From NCBI GenBank assembly GCA_022570795.1, contig JAKUDP010000005.1, forward strand, positions 992,001-1,056,000: DNA of 64,000 nucleotides. The letters run 5' to 3'. The notes under the pieces were generated by a model that did no database searches, was not told the origin of the DNA, and saw nothing but the letters and a program-made list of their open reading frames with translations. The translations under genes and the position numbers were made by a program. Position 1 is the stretch's first letter. Each line of letters starts with the position of its first letter. Positions 1 to 12,230 of the stretch are shown here, in pieces. Source of the stretch: Sphaerulina vaccinii. Lineage: Eukaryota > Ascomycota > Dothideomycetes > Mycosphaerellales > Mycosphaerellaceae.

Positions 1-434
1 AAATTCTGCCGCTAATCGCGGCTCGTATCACACAGACTTATGCAGCTGAGAATATGGAGACTCGACGCCTGATCGCAGGACCAGGTACCGTGTGATGCGC
101 CTTTTCTGCATCGCAGCTTCCTGCTTTTGCAGGGACAGGCTAACCACAGAGTCTCCAAGGATGTCTCTGTCGTCGAGACTGCTAGGCCTGCAGCAATATG
201 GACGGGCTCTGTTCGATTTTGAAACATGTATCAGACTGTGCAAGGGAAAATCTGATTCTCGAAAGCAGACTTCCTGGAATTGGAAGGAGACATTTTGATG
301 GCGGCCATATGACACATTACATATGCTGTAAAGGTTTGCGGCTGTCGGTAGCACAGAGATAAATGTTCACTCGCCTCTCTTCGTGGTGAGACATTCAACC
401 TCCGTTGGACAAGTCTCGGAGGAAAAGTTGCACC
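1..434. other. Left edge, no gene recognised
   Basis: Short overlapping open frames occur on both strands but none has a credible start, splice signals or family resemblance. The last part is probably the 5' untranslated region and promoter of the gene beginning at 435. Confidence 0.4.
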
Positions 435-1618
435 ATGTCATCTCATGTGAAAGTCGAAGAAAGCACGGACCTAGACTGGGAAACTCTGGGCTGTGATGAG
501 CATACTCAGCTCCCAAGGCAACATGGCTACGTTGATCGCGAAGCTCTTGAGCATGAAGCCAATGACCTGCCCTGGGTGAGGACACAAGAGCAGCCTGAGC
601 GGGCTTACGATGACGCGACGGTACGCGCCTCGAGGGCCCTTGCTAGACTCCAGCAGTTCGCTCAGCTGAGGCGTATCGAAACAGCGCAGGCCAATCGCGA
701 TCAAGGCCTGGTCTTACACAACAACTCTGACCAATATGAAGTTGTTATCTCCGAAGTTCCTATCACGAACAGCGGGTCGATGCTTGGTGGCATGCATCAG
801 TGTGCCCAGCAAGTCCGAGAGCACTCACCCGTTCACTCGGAAGCTCATCGGCGCGATATGGTCCTGGAGTCCATTAGTGAACTGCCTGATCACCCGTCGC
901 CGAAAGTCGAGTCGCCAACTGAATCAAGACTCGTCGTGGTCAATCAAATCCCTGATGATGGCGACTCTCTTTTCGTGGAGTTCATCAACTATCCAGAAGA
1001 CACATCGGAGCCTAAGACTGCAAAGGTAAACCTTCCACCTCGGCTCTGGAATTCATACTAACGGTATTGTTGTAGAATCCCGAGATATCGTCTTCCAGCT
1101 TCTGGTGGTCGTCGGCTCCAGACGATGGCATATGGCACGGAGTTTCCGACATTATCAAGGAGAAATTTCTGTGCACTGAGTGTGGGCCAGAGGGTGCATG
1201 CAGTGCAGCGCACAATCTATTACTAGAGATTGATGACATGTCGCCGGCGACCCTCGATTGGGCGCAGTCGCATATGCAGGACGAGGAAGCCATCTCCGAC
1301 AAGGCTTGCGCTGGCCTTGTGATTGGAGTGGTGCCAGAGAGCATTCTGGCAGAGTACTCTGGTAACAAAAAAATGTCTCAACGGCTCGTACGATCTGCCT
1401 GCGACCTGGGTATGGATTACCGTCGTCAAATTGCCGGGAAACGTTCGGATATGTTGACAGACTCAGCTTCTGTGGCTGCCCATCTTCTCTTCTGGACCGA
1501 GCTACAGGACATCGCAACCTCCATGGCCGAGATGTGTATCCACGCTTTGCGGTCGGCCACAGTGCAAACTCATAACACTCCGGCGGATCGACAACAATTG
1601 CAGCCATCCGCCATGTAA
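435..1618 (+). CDS. Hypothetical protein, two exons, 377 aa
   Basis: I do not recognise the family. The model is exon 435-1025, intron 1026-1075 (GTAAAC donor, perfect CTAAC branch at 1058-1062, TTGTAG acceptor), exon 1076-1618; the reading frame is kept across the junction. The ATG at 435 follows CACC, a good start context; the open frame extends a little upstream but only from a TTG. The protein is acidic and Ser/Glu-rich in the first half. The second half has a short Cys-bearing stretch (CTECGPEGAC) followed by a helical C-terminus. No signal peptide or membrane segment is visible. It stands alone, upstream of a divergent kinase on the other strand. The intron makes a real gene likely; function is unknown. 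Confidence 0.65.
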
Positions 1619-2909
1619 CGTAGAACGCGTATAGTTTAGGATGGATGACTGTAACAGAATTTACTGCTTCAACGCTGCTTTATGCATGCCGTGAACCTCG
1701 ATGTTTGTGTTTCTCCTTGTATGATAGCTATGGAGTTCAACGTATCAGGATAGAGTGAAGCTAACGCTGTTCCGTTCTACCTTTACTACGTATGTTGTCT
1801 TCTACTATCACCTCGCATATCGTCTATAGTAACCGTCGGATGGAGCTCATACGCGTAGCCTTGGGTATTGCTAACAGCTTCTTCCTTTGGAATAGAACAG
1901 ACATTGGGAAGGCGCTTTGTCCCCTTGAGCTAGAGACGCGGCGGCTGCGGCATTATTGTTAAAGAAATTTGCCCCTATCACAACACTTTCAGTAGGGTTC
2001 TTAGTTCTGTTCACACGATCTATATGCGCTTCGGACCCCAGAAATGTGACGTTGTATAGCAGAATCTCTGGCACGCGACATCATGCAACAGTAAGACAAA
2101 TGTGGTTCAAGTTGTGTGGAGGTCTGCTTTCCTGCTAAGTACAAAAGAATGTGTTAAAGCAGCCCCTTGCCGTCTCGTTCATAACATCTCCATTGTCTCC
2201 TGTCTGCCCACAGTTACATTTGCCCTAAAGGATCTCTCTAGGTCTGACTGTAACCTTCGTCCCTGTGTGTAGCGCACTGTATGCGCGACGTGGTTTGGCC
2301 AACATGGACTTCTGGGGGGTTGGGACAGTTTCGGTTGTTCTGCATCGCAGTTTCGCATTTATGGAAGACACGTGCTTGTCTGTTGCAGCTTGCTGGGCAG
2401 CCACGATACGACGTGGTAGTGATGAGGATTTGACACATGGCTTTGAGCAAGGTCAGCGTCACTCAAGTGCTGGGGTCGTGGGCACTCACTGGCTTGAAAA
2501 TGATATGCGTCGTATAAAGACTGTGTTCATACACAGAAGATGGTGTCTCCAGGTCTATTGTGCCAGTGTCTCCTCGAGGCAGGCGACGGCTTATTAGAGG
2601 AAGGTGCCCGCGTACGGCGCAGTCTTATCTACTAGCGCAGCTCTGTGCCCACTGATCTACAAAGCTGTGCCTCTGACGGCAACTTTGGCATAGGCGAGAC
2701 AGCTGATGAACGACAGCGCATCGCCAGCAGCATTGTCTGTCTAGCAGCAGCCGCCGCCCCACTCGCTGACCACAGGACCACGGAACCCAGGGCCGCGTAG
2801 CATGTTCGGGTTGAGACACCGGATTTGTGTCCACCGAGTGGCACAAACGGCAAATGATGCGAGGAACATGAGTTTCTGTGCTCTTGCAGCTGAATGGTAC
2901 AAACGACCG
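1619..2909. other. Intergenic, 1.3 kb, nothing recognised
   Basis: Mixed-composition DNA with only short, low-quality open frames on both strands (for example 2265-2597 plus and 2625-2968 minus). I see no domain motif, no splice-supported model and no repeat. It contains the 3' flanks of two converging genes. Confidence 0.4.
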
Positions 2910-3692
2910 CTAGAATTTCGCGGTATCCTCCATGAGCTCCAAGATCTGAGCGTGAATCGCAGCCGCACTATGCTCTCTTTGCCAGCATGCCTGAATGACG
3001 CTTTGCAGAGGTATTCCTCCTAGATTGGGCATCTCTCGAGCACTCACGAGCTTTTGGACTCGTCGAGACGACGTATCGTGGTATGGCGCCTTGCCTACAA
3101 ATATCTCATATATTGTAGAACCCAGCGCGAAAACATCATCACTGGCTTTCCAGACGCCATATACTATGGGAGATGGGTAGGATCGTACGTCGCCACCTCC
3201 AGAAGACGCTGAACCATCAACAGAGCTACAGCCGAAGTCCACCACCTTCAGCTCAAGCTTGTCGTCAAGGAGCATGTTTTTCGGCGTAAAATCGCAATGT
3301 ATGATGTTCAGCGAGTGAAGCAATAGTAATCCTTGCGCTGCTGCAAGAGCCCATTGGCAACGTTGCTCATATGTAATGCTTTCGGAATGTGTTTCCAGGT
3401 ATTTCCGTAGAGTTCCGTTTCGCATGTAGTCCATCGTCAGAGTGCACGTCGTAGTATCGAACGATATGAGTTTGAGGAACCGATCATGATTGCCGAACTG
3501 GTCGTAGAGCTGTTCGTACACTCTGGCTTCAAGCTCCATATCCTGTCGACATTGAGGCTCATCTTCGCCAGGCCAAGGGGACTTGACCACGTATCCGTCT
3601 TCTCGAAGCTCCACTATTCCAGAAGTCCCACCATCTAGCAAAGTACCCTTAGCGATCAGTGTTCCCGTATAGTCTCCAGGGTCTTGGTCCAT
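2910..3692 (-). CDS. Divergent protein kinase-like protein, 260 aa
   Basis: Single-exon protein with a complete, compact kinase fold. A glycine loop (GGTSG, near residue 21) is followed by VVK with K37 as the likely ATP-anchoring lysine, E54 or E56 as the likely helix-C glutamate, catalytic motif HCDFTPKN (D134, N139; the usual Arg of HRD is Cys), and DFG at 152-154. A C-lobe segment with DVFALGSTIYEIF follows. The ATG at 3692 is the first in frame. Family knowledge: the HxD and DFG residues needed for catalysis are present, so activity is possible, but the activation segment is short and atypical. Substrate and pathway cannot be read. It is one of three unlike kinases in the window (see 5733 and 23227), consistent with an expanded fungal kinase-like family. 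The gene sits next to an RIP-degraded block. Confidence 0.85.
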   Translation of the reverse strand: MDQDPGDYTGTLIAKGTLLDGGTSGIVELREDGYVVKSPWPGEDEPQCRQDMELEARVYEQLYDQFGNHDRFLKLISFDTTTCTLTMDYMRNGTLRKYLETHSESITYEQRCQWALAAAQGLLLLHSLNIIHCDFTPKNMLLDDKLELKVVDFGCSSVDGSASSGGGDVRSYPSPIVYGVWKASDDVFALGSTIYEIFVGKAPYHDTSSRRVQKLVSAREMPNLGGIPLQSVIQACWQREHSAAAIHAQILELMEDTAKF

Positions 3693-3879
3693 GTTGTTGT
3701 TTGAATGAGTGGACTGTGACGCGATGGCGATGGCGAAGGAGATGGAGATGAGAGGAGATGTGGGATGACTGGAGTTGGCAAGGTGCGGATCAAAGTACCG
3801 TCCCTTGCAAATTATACAAGAATGCCAAGACTACCGCTTTTCAGCCTCACTTTCACCGCATTTTAGCTTGTTTCAGATG

Positions 3880-4640
3880 CGCACATCTCTATATACCCTA
3901 ATCTACTCGTTCTTAATCTAATATTAAGTTATTCTATAGTACTTAACCTCCTCTATATTACTAGTATACTATTTAAGTAGCTATAGTATATAGTTAACTA
4001 AGTTTGTCTACTTTTCGAAGATCTAGATTATAATATACTATAGGTTTCCTATAACTATAGTATTAGTCTATTAACTCTATATATCTAGTAAAAAAATATA
4101 GAGCTATTTAGAAATTATATAGTATCTTTCTATATTTTTAAAAAATAACTATATAAAATAAATAAAAAGTAAAAAGACTATCTACTAGTATTTATTAGTT
4201 AGAAACTAGATACCTACTTAGAAGAAATAATATATAAGCTATATAATACTTTTAACCTAGATATATTACTAGTAACTATCTACTATATATTAGTAAAAAG
4301 AAGCTAGACTTATATAGTCTATTAGAAAGTAGTAAAAAAACAAAATATTTTTTTCTTTAACTTATATTTTCTATAAATATAAGATTTAAGTAGATACTTT
4401 CTATCTATTAGCTAATACCTATAGCTAATTACTATTATTATAAGTAGCTAGAATTGAGTCTATATATTACTTAGATACTTCTTAGCTATTCGAATATATA
4501 GTAAAAGCAAAACTATAGAGTATCTAATAGAGTAGAAAATTTATAATATTTAGAACTATTTATATATATACTAAGAAAATTCTACTATAATTACTTTTAT
4601 TTCTCTACTATATACTTACTAATCTCTCGCTCGACAAGAC
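3880..4640. repeat. TA-rich RIP-degraded repeat block 1
   Basis: The composition changes abruptly to TA/CTA/TAG-rich sequence with very few CA, TG or CG dinucleotides, and no open frame survives. This matches heavy repeat-induced point mutation of a former repeat. I could not identify its ends or the element class. Confidence 0.75.
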
Positions 4641-5732
4641 TCCACAACTAGGTAATATGTTCGTCGCCTATTGATTTATAGCTGCAGCGTCCCGAGATTG
4701 CAAAAGGGCTTAATAGTCGTAATGAAGGAGGGTAAAGCGTGCGAAGGACAGTTAGTGGCGTTAATGCGTTGATGGATAGCACGACCGACACCGCGTGTAT
4801 CTGGTCGTGCACTGGGGGCTATGCAGAGAAACGGCCATAAAGTAGTGCTATCTGAATCACATATGCATACGGTGGCGAGGAGAGATTTACGATTTCAAAT
4901 TTCTTTTTGTGGCTCGCTACGTAGGGTGGCTCGCGACGTAGGGATGGACGTTACTCCAGAGTCGAAATATTTCCCACATAATTGGCATATTTTGCGCAAC
5001 ATCGCCTGGCCAGCCGTTGGGGGAGAAGGGTTCTCATATCAACTACCGCTCCATTGTTTATGAGGACGACCTCGTTTCCCGTAGTATATTCAACCCGCGT
5101 CCAAGTCGTCAATCTTCCGGCTCTAGGCTCTATTTCCCAGACTCGCGCCCGCCTGTGATACCGCTCTCTGCTATACGAACAGTATCCTCCAAATCCGCTG
5201 GTGCCCCTATAGCACAGCTAGGGACCAAGCGACATCGCGATCAGTCGGCAGAGTTTACGACCTCGGTGGTCGGTAGCTCGCAGACTGTGGGCAGCTGGAT
5301 GACCCGCAGTCGCGTCGGACGACCTCTGTACGTGTGCGACGACGACCTTGCGCATCAACATCGACTTTGATTGTTGTGACTTGAGTGCACCTGTGAGTAT
5401 CAGCATTTGGGTCGTGACACCATTATTGCATACCTACATTTTGAGGGTTTTCTCACGGAGATAGCCCGTCTTTATTTCTCGTAATGGTGTTTAGAAATGC
5501 GGAAGCAAAACAATGCGAGCCTATCTTGCTCTGGAGATATGAGCAAGATATAGTTACACTTTGCGTGCTGCTGTGGTTGAGACTGCTAACAACAATTATA
5601 GCCAATAGGCAGGACCACCGATATCACATCCTGGTCGTTGCATGCCCCGCTCTTGGCGGTCAGCAACTTGAACCTTTCAGCTTCCAAAGTCAGTGATGAG
5701 TCGTTGCACCTTACTTTTCACGTTACCAAATC
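4641..5732. other. Intergenic, 1.1 kb, no firm gene
   Basis: Normal base composition returns after the TA-rich block. An open frame of 117 codons on the plus strand (5017-5370) has no recognisable motif and no splice support, so I leave it out as a gene. The last 100 bases before 5733 are the likely promoter and leader of the kinase-like gene. Confidence 0.35.
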
Positions 5733-6560
5733 ATGACTACGATGCCCGCAGATGCGCCTGGCAATGCACTTCCAACCTTGACCAAGCAGGACGTCGTGCT
5801 CTTTGAGGTCTTCGCAGCAGATAGCGGTGCATTTCGTCGCACACTCTTCACCTACGTCGACATCAATGAGGAAGCATGGGCAGGTGAGGCCCACGGCATA
5901 CGGAAATACGACTTGACCGACCAAGATCTCCGAGCGAATTTACGCAGGATTCCCGACTGCCAGGTATTCCCCAAATTGGCGGAAGGCATTACTCTGCTTC
6001 CCGGACATTTTGATGTTACGAAGCTGTTCTTGAAACGACCACAAATACACTGCTTGCTCGAGGAATTTGGTGGAAGCCTCGTCCCACAGATACTTTTCGA
6101 GGAGGTTCAAGTGATGGAGGTTCTCGCTCGACACCCGCACCCAAACATCGTGCCTTACTACGGGTGTATGGTCAAACGAGGTCACATTACTGGAATTGCT
6201 CTCCCACGTTATCAGAGAATTCTGGAAAATCGCTTTCACGATGACGCATCCAGCCTCAATCTTGAACGATTCGAAAGCCAGTGTCGAGATGCCATCGATC
6301 ACATCCATTCCCTTGGAGTGGCTCACAACGACCTCAACCCCTCCAACATTGCGCTCGACAGCCATGACAACCCGATCATCATCGACTGGGGATCTTGCAA
6401 GGAATTTGGGGGATTGCTTCTGTCAGCTGGGACCCCTGGTTGGATAGAAGACGAGTTTGATGTTTCCAGAAAAAAGCACGATCTTTTTGCATTGGACAAG
6501 ATCATGGATTGGATGAGGGCGGAGAAGGCGAAGTGCATCAAGGTAGCAGCGTCTGCTTGA
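5733..6560 (+). CDS. Divergent protein kinase-like protein, 275 aa
   Basis: Single-exon protein with an N-terminal region of about 90 residues followed by a kinase-like fold. The catalytic loop reads HNDLNPSN (H198, D200, N205) and the magnesium-binding motif is DWG (218-220) in place of DFG. A Glu near 123-124 could pair with a lysine in KLFLK (97-101). No clear glycine-rich loop is visible, so ATP binding may be altered. The C-lobe ends early, shortly after a DLFALDKIMDWM helix, making the domain shorter than usual. The ATG at 5733 is the first in frame. Catalytic Asp and Asn are kept, so it may be active, but a pseudokinase is equally possible. It lies between two RIP blocks. Confidence 0.75.
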   Translation: MTTMPADAPGNALPTLTKQDVVLFEVFAADSGAFRRTLFTYVDINEEAWAGEAHGIRKYDLTDQDLRANLRRIPDCQVFPKLAEGITLLPGHFDVTKLFLKRPQIHCLLEEFGGSLVPQILFEEVQVMEVLARHPHPNIVPYYGCMVKRGHITGIALPRYQRILENRFHDDASSLNLERFESQCRDAIDHIHSLGVAHNDLNPSNIALDSHDNPIIIDWGSCKEFGGLLLSAGTPGWIEDEFDVSRKKHDLFALDKIMDWMRAEKAKCIKVAASA

Positions 6561-7530
6561 GCTCCTACCAGCGCTTCACCACATCGCGGTTGATGCAACG
6601 TGCGCGAAAACGACAGCCCAAGCAATGGCGACACTAGCGGTGAGATATCGATTGCAATCGGTGCGACAGTGCCTCCAAACACTATATAACGAAAGAATGG
6701 CGAGTGCATAAGAGAAAATCCGAGAGCCTTCGTACATGACTCCCGAGAGCCAGTACATTACGAGTATCGCTAGGACACTTGAGGCTGCTTGCAGAATATA
6801 AGCCACGAAAACTCTCTCTGCTCAAGTTCTGGCAATGCTCACCACTAAGCCCCAATCGCTTGGGTATCGCATGCTCGCGAAAAGCAGACTGCAACAGCAA
6901 AGTAGCCAGTCTGCTTACAAGTAACTACCGCAGCCAGTCCAAGATGTCATTCTGGTTTGGGACATGGGAGGGAGCAACTTCCAAGTTCGCCGAATGGCCA
7001 CGCTGTGTTTGATATTAGAGCCAATTGCGCAGAGTACGCTGCACTAGAACAGCTTGACAGTCCAATCCCATAGTGATAGCAGGGTCCAGAGATCGTCACG
7101 CAAGGTGGCCGAAGCAGACAGTATGCGACACAAGGCTGGTAATAAAGCATGCGAAGACGGTGCTTGGCGGCCATGTTTGCCATACTATTATTGATCCCCG
7201 TCTTGATCTGTGGGCTCTTGTGGTTGTATCGGATCCTGGACTCGGTAAATCAATACAGATCATGCCACAATAGCACTTCCGTCTTTTGTGTTTTGCACGA
7301 GACTAAACAAGATGTCGTGATGCAGAAAGCAGAATCCTGAATTCAGGAGTCAGTTATTCCCGCATGACACGCTATTACCAGCCCCTGTCATGTGCTCAAT
7401 GCTGACTCCGCGAATGGTCCAGCGTTCACGCTTGTATACCACGACCACTTTCTATTACATGTCCTAAAATATAATCACCTCACCCGGACTGTGTAGCACG
7501 TAGCTAATAAGATTTAGGCATCGACTATAC
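6561..7530. other. Intergenic, 1 kb, possible decayed membrane gene
   Basis: On the minus strand 6576-6806 is open and encodes hydrophobic stretches that look like two or three membrane helices, but it lacks an ATG at its upstream end. A plus-strand frame at 7149-7340 starts with a hydrophobic segment. Neither is joined by splice signals to anything recognisable. They may be remnants of a membrane-protein gene; I do not annotate a gene. Confidence 0.3.
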
Positions 7531-10140
7531 GGCCACTTCCAAACCGTATCTAATAACCTCAAAAAGTAGGAGTTAGATCTTAATAAATATAGTATACTTA
7601 ATTTTAATACTTTGCAACTTCTACTAAGGAACTATAGGAAACTACTATAATATAAATTCTTTAACTTAACAAAACTCTCTATATACTCTCTACTATAAAT
7701 CTAGACTAAAATAGCTATCTATATAGAATAAAGTAGTAGTAGAATAGATATAGAGGTAGTTTGTAGACCTATATATTATTAAAAAGGCTAGCTAAAGAGA
7801 GATACTATTAAGTCCGAGCAAGAATCTATATAATTAGCTATTATAATACTTAATTAAAATTAAGTACAACTTCTATAGCTTTTTATCTAGTTACTTAATT
7901 GATTTGCTAAGTACCTAATTTTCTAGCTATAAGAGTTGCTATCTCTTAACTACTACTATTATTAGTTAATTAATTAATAGCTAATTAGTATAATACTTCC
8001 TAAGATTTTATATATAATTTCTATTTTAAACTAGTCGAATATTTAAATAAGAAATAGTAGATATATATTAAGTTCGGTTTCCTCTTAGCTCTATAATAGT
8101 AGTAGAACAAGATATACTAAGTAAATCTAGTTATAAAAGTTACTATAGAACGTCCTATATAGTAATTTATCGACTTTATTTACTTTTTGTTATAGCTACG
8201 AGAGTAGACTATAGCTTAATAGATTGCTTTTATTAAGATATAGCTATATTATCCGACTTTAGGCTTTATATCTTTATAGTATCGAATATTCCAATCTTGT
8301 ATATAAAACAATAGTAAGACTTATACTAAAACTTTTAATCTAAGATATATAAATAGTCTAGATAGATACTATAGAACTAGGTATACTATATAAAATTATA
8401 GTAAAAATAGCTAACTATTATATAGAAGGACTAAGATTCTAAAGTCGCTATATAGTAGTAGATTATACTTAGTAGCTACTTGTAGTATATACTATTTCTA
8501 GAAAGATAGAATATTAGAAAATAATAGACTAAATAGGCAAACTTCTAGTAGTATACTATCCCCTCTACTCTCCTTTAACTACGATACTATAATTAAGTTA
8601 TACTTGTAATAAACTAACTAAGGGATATATTAAGTTAGGGCAGCTTATAAGAGTATAAATATAACTTAAAATAGAAAATACCTAGAGATAGCTTATATAG
8701 GCTCGCTTCGTATATAGCTAAAAAAAAAGAATAAATAAATAAACAAATAGGTAGAATATTAGATATAGTAGGTAATTAGCCTCTCGGAGTAGTTATACTA
8801 CTTCTCTCGTCTATATCCTAGCCCTAAGCTTCCTAGTACCTCTCGTAGATTTGCTATTAGAATTGAAGGTACTCTTTCGAAGGTAAAGTTAATTGCTACT
8901 ATAGTAGGGCTAATACTGCTAGTCTTAGTACTTATTCTACCTTAGTATACTAGTCCTTATTCGGAATCTTGCCGCAGGTAGTCTAAGAGCCTAACTAGCA
9001 CTTTTAGTATATACTAATTAGCTCGATTTTAGAATATAGACGAATAAACTTGCAGATACGTAGAGGAGGCTTAGATAGTCGTAGAGATTATAAAACTTTA
9101 TTTAGAAAATCCGAAAGCCTACTATACTACTTATAGCACCTCGCTATCGGTAGCTAGCAGCCCGGCTATAGTAGTAGTAGTAGTAGTAGTAGAGAGTACT
9201 CTTTATATACTTCCTTAGAGTATTAGTTATTCTTAGTTAATCTTATCTATTCTTAACTACTTTTAGCCTTATCTTTAGTTATTAATCTCTATATTAGTAC
9301 CTACGTTGCTTGTAATACCTCTCTTATTAGCTCGGATATAGTATATAGCGTACTTAGGAACTACTTCCCTAATATATAGGTATTCTAAACTATATATATT
9401 AGCCTAATTGCAACTAAGTATAGGACGTTTATACCCTGCACTAACGAATTTCTACCTACTTATATATACCTATATTCGAATAATAATAAGAATAGAGCTA
9501 CGAATAAGGCCGAGTATATAAGTAGGTCTAGTATTATATATATAATATACTAGAATAAGTAACTATCTAATACAAATAGATATAGTACCTACTAATTAGT
9601 CGCTAAGCCCTTTTATTAGTTATAGTCTATAAATAAAGTAGATAGTTCAAGTTGGATTTAGAACAAGATAGTAATATAATATTTATATTATAATATCTAT
9701 AAAGAAGTTATATACTCGAATAGTATAGGTATATACTATTTCTTTTATATATTTCCTACTTAGTAGAACTATCTATTCTAGAGCGAGCTGCTACTATATT
9801 ATATATCTTAATCTTTAAATAGAAAGTTAGTACTATATATAAGATATATATAAGGCCTAGTATTACTATAGTATAATACTATAATATATAGATATATATA
9901 TCTTTCTTTGAAGTATTCTAGGTTGCAAAGAGTCCTATTCTATAGGAGCGATATAGTCTTATACTATATACTTATATTTATAAACTATATAAATATATAG
10001 ATAGTAAAATATATAGCTAATTATATAGATAGGGCTTACTTTGATAGCCTATATATATATATATATCTTCCTATAGAGAAGTTTCTAGTTCGTCTATTAT
10101 AGTAGCTGCTAGTCTTCGCTACCTTTTTACAATTTAATAT
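7530..10140. repeat. TA-rich RIP-degraded repeat block 2
   Basis: About 2.6 kb of TA/CTA/TAG-rich sequence with stop codons in every frame. It includes a short (TAG)n run at about 9170-9191 and (TA)n runs near 10050. The length would fit one decayed transposon or several nested ones, but no terminal repeats or coding remnant could be read. It directly precedes the broken J-domain gene. Confidence 0.75.
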
Positions 10141-10589
10141 ACTTACCTCAGAGCTATCTCGTCTCTAGAAGAGATTATCGTTGAGGCAGCGCCACACATT
10201 TGTGGAACACACGTCGGCGTAATAGTTTCAGACAGAAACAACATTAAAAAACAACATAGCGAGGAGCGCACTTTTTGTAGCAAGCAGAACGAGTTGGCAG
10301 CGACACGGCGAGCGCTGTTGACAGATTTGTCTAAAGACTCGCTCAATCACTATATAGCCCAGTTCCTTATCTACTTTGCTACAGAAGACCTCAGACATGT
10401 TACCTCCTCGGAGCGATCGTCGCATAGCGTTAGAGCATCTACGCAGCACTCTTCAGCGAATCACTCGTGCTACTAACGTGGCGTCGCGTCGCCTACAGGT
10501 GACGCGCAAGGATCGAACAGCACGAAGTCGCGTCACTCGGGGCTGCAAGAGCTGCATGGATTGCGTGCAACCACGGCTGCTTTTCAAGA

Positions 10590-11790
10590 ATGTACCCTTG
10601 GCTTGAGTTCAGCGTGATCAGAACGAGCTCAGCTTATAATATAGCGCCGTACGCTACGACAGAGGACTACTATAAGGTGCTCGAACTGAAACAGAATGCT
10701 TCGTCTGAGCTAATCAGAAAATCGTATCTACGCCTGGCGAAGACGCGCCATCCGGACCGTCAAGGATCGAAGCAGGCCTTTCAATTAGTAAGTCGAATTC
10801 ACTGCCTCCTATCGTATTTCATCCTAGGCGGCGAAGCAATATATATGTCGAATGGTCTGGTAATCATACTTACGACCAAGAGTGCAGCTCAGCTAAGCTT
10901 TCGAGACGCTGAAGGATGAGAGTAGGCGCCGGGAGTATGATCTCCTCTATCCCTCTATCCTGCAAGGTCGATCGGGTCATCAGACTACGCAAGAGCCTGC
11001 TCCTACCTCAACGTCCGAGGCGCAATGCGAAGCTACTCAGCTAGCCACGCTTCGCAAGAAGAAGGAAGAACATGCTACGAAGTGGATCTCTGAGCGGAGA
11101 GGTTTCGAGAGCTCGATATTCGAGATGCAACGAGGCATTCGCCGGCTGGAGCAAGACATTGGGAGACTTGCAGAAATCGCAGCTGCCGAGGCGTTAGAAG
11201 AGGCATCAAAGAATAGCTGGATTACATGGTTCCTATCTCTAGTCAGCAAATCAATGGTTGAAAGCGAAGCTGAGAAGGAACGCAAGAGCAGAGCAAGGCA
11301 AGAGAGAAGGATCGAGAAAGATATGAAGCAGCGACGAGTACATCTGCAACGGAAGCAGCTGCAGGATATAGAACGCTCGTTTGGCGAGGCCACAAGACAC
11401 AGCGAGAGTGTGAATCTCCGCCTTGATCGGGACATACAGCGCCTTATAGCGAAGAAACTTGGTCGGGAAGCTCAAGAACAACGGAAGAGGGAACAGGCGG
11501 AGAGGGAGCTGCGAGACAGGGTTTTCCGACAGCAGCAAGAACAGCGGGAGTCTGAACAGCGCCGCCGGAACGCTGCCTACACCGCTCGAGATTACTGGGA
11601 CTCAAGCGCCAGCCGAGCATCATCGTCTACCTGCGCCCACGGCGGCTGGTAGAACAAAGTGCACGGTCGTACTGCCTGTCCCGAGTGCCGCGAAATGTGG
11701 ACGTATCTACTAGAGTGCCCGAGTTGTGCCACCCAGGCATGTCCAAAGTGTCAGAGAAGGCTACGACCAGGATATCAGGGAAGACGGTAA
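10590..11790 (+). pseudogene. J-domain (DnaJ) protein gene with two nonsense codons
   Basis: Exon 1 (10590-10787) encodes the start of a J domain with the HPD motif (HPDRQG). Intron 10788-10887 (GTAAGT..GTGCAG) leads into exon 2, which continues in frame with helix IV of the domain (AFETLKDESRR), then a long charged coiled coil (roughly 11040-11580), then a C-terminal part with three CxxC pairs (CPEC, CPSC, CPKC) ending at TAA 11788-11790. Two stops interrupt this otherwise intact frame: TAA at 10894-10896 inside the J domain and TAG at 11650-11652 just before the Cys-rich tail. Both are explained by CpA-to-TpA change (CAA to TAA; CAG or TGG to TAG), the signature of RIP, and the gene is flanked by RIP blocks. 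Known role of the family: Hsp70 co-chaperone. As written it cannot make the full protein. Alternative acceptors that avoid the first stop do not keep the frame. Confidence 0.7.
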
Positions 11791-12230
11791 AGCTAACTGA
11801 GCGAGACGATTAAGTAATAAATACCCCCTCCAGGATCGCTTGGCGGTCAAATGTTAGAAGTAGGTAGCCCGAAAAAGCGACTGAGACTGATCACATCTGG
11901 TCTAACATCATGTAGTAAAAGGAAGCCATGCCAGTTCGCAGAGTGATTAGATTAGACTCGGAAACGCCTTTCGTAGATGCTCAACACACTTTTCGCCTTC
12001 CTTGGCAACTTCCTCCAGATCTGATATGGCTTTGCGTTTCTCCATATTACGTTCCGTGTTGCCATGGAAGTTCCGTAGTGCAACCTCGATATCGACAGTG
12101 GTTGTCTATAGACAGGGAAGGCCCGATCGGGTCTGGTGTTAGCTCTATCGGGATATGTGGCCTCGCGTCCCCCCCTCGTGTAGTCTTGGTATTATAAGTA
12201 GTGCTGTCCGCTCTCTAGAGCTCTCGCATC
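11791..12230. other. Intergenic with a short coiled-coil-like remnant
   Basis: On the minus strand a 32-codon frame (12045 to 11947) reads as a charged helix (starts MEKRKAIS, ends AFPSLI). It is open a little further upstream without a start codon. It resembles the tail of a helical protein but is too short to name. The rest holds nothing recognised, and composition turns TA-rich at about 12230. Confidence 0.3.

Noticed and set aside
5017..5370. 117-codon open frame between kinase-like genes
   Set aside because: No start context, motif or splice support; adjacent to an RIP block. Left as intergenic.
7073..7273. Peptide with a P-loop-like DPGLGKS
   Set aside because: Short frame with no further nucleotide-binding motifs; a chance resemblance to Walker A.
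10788..10919. Alternative splicing of the J-domain gene to avoid the TAA at 10894
   Set aside because: Acceptors at CTCAG, CTAAG or an extra small exon were tried by eye; none joins to the FETLKDE frame without a stop or frame loss.
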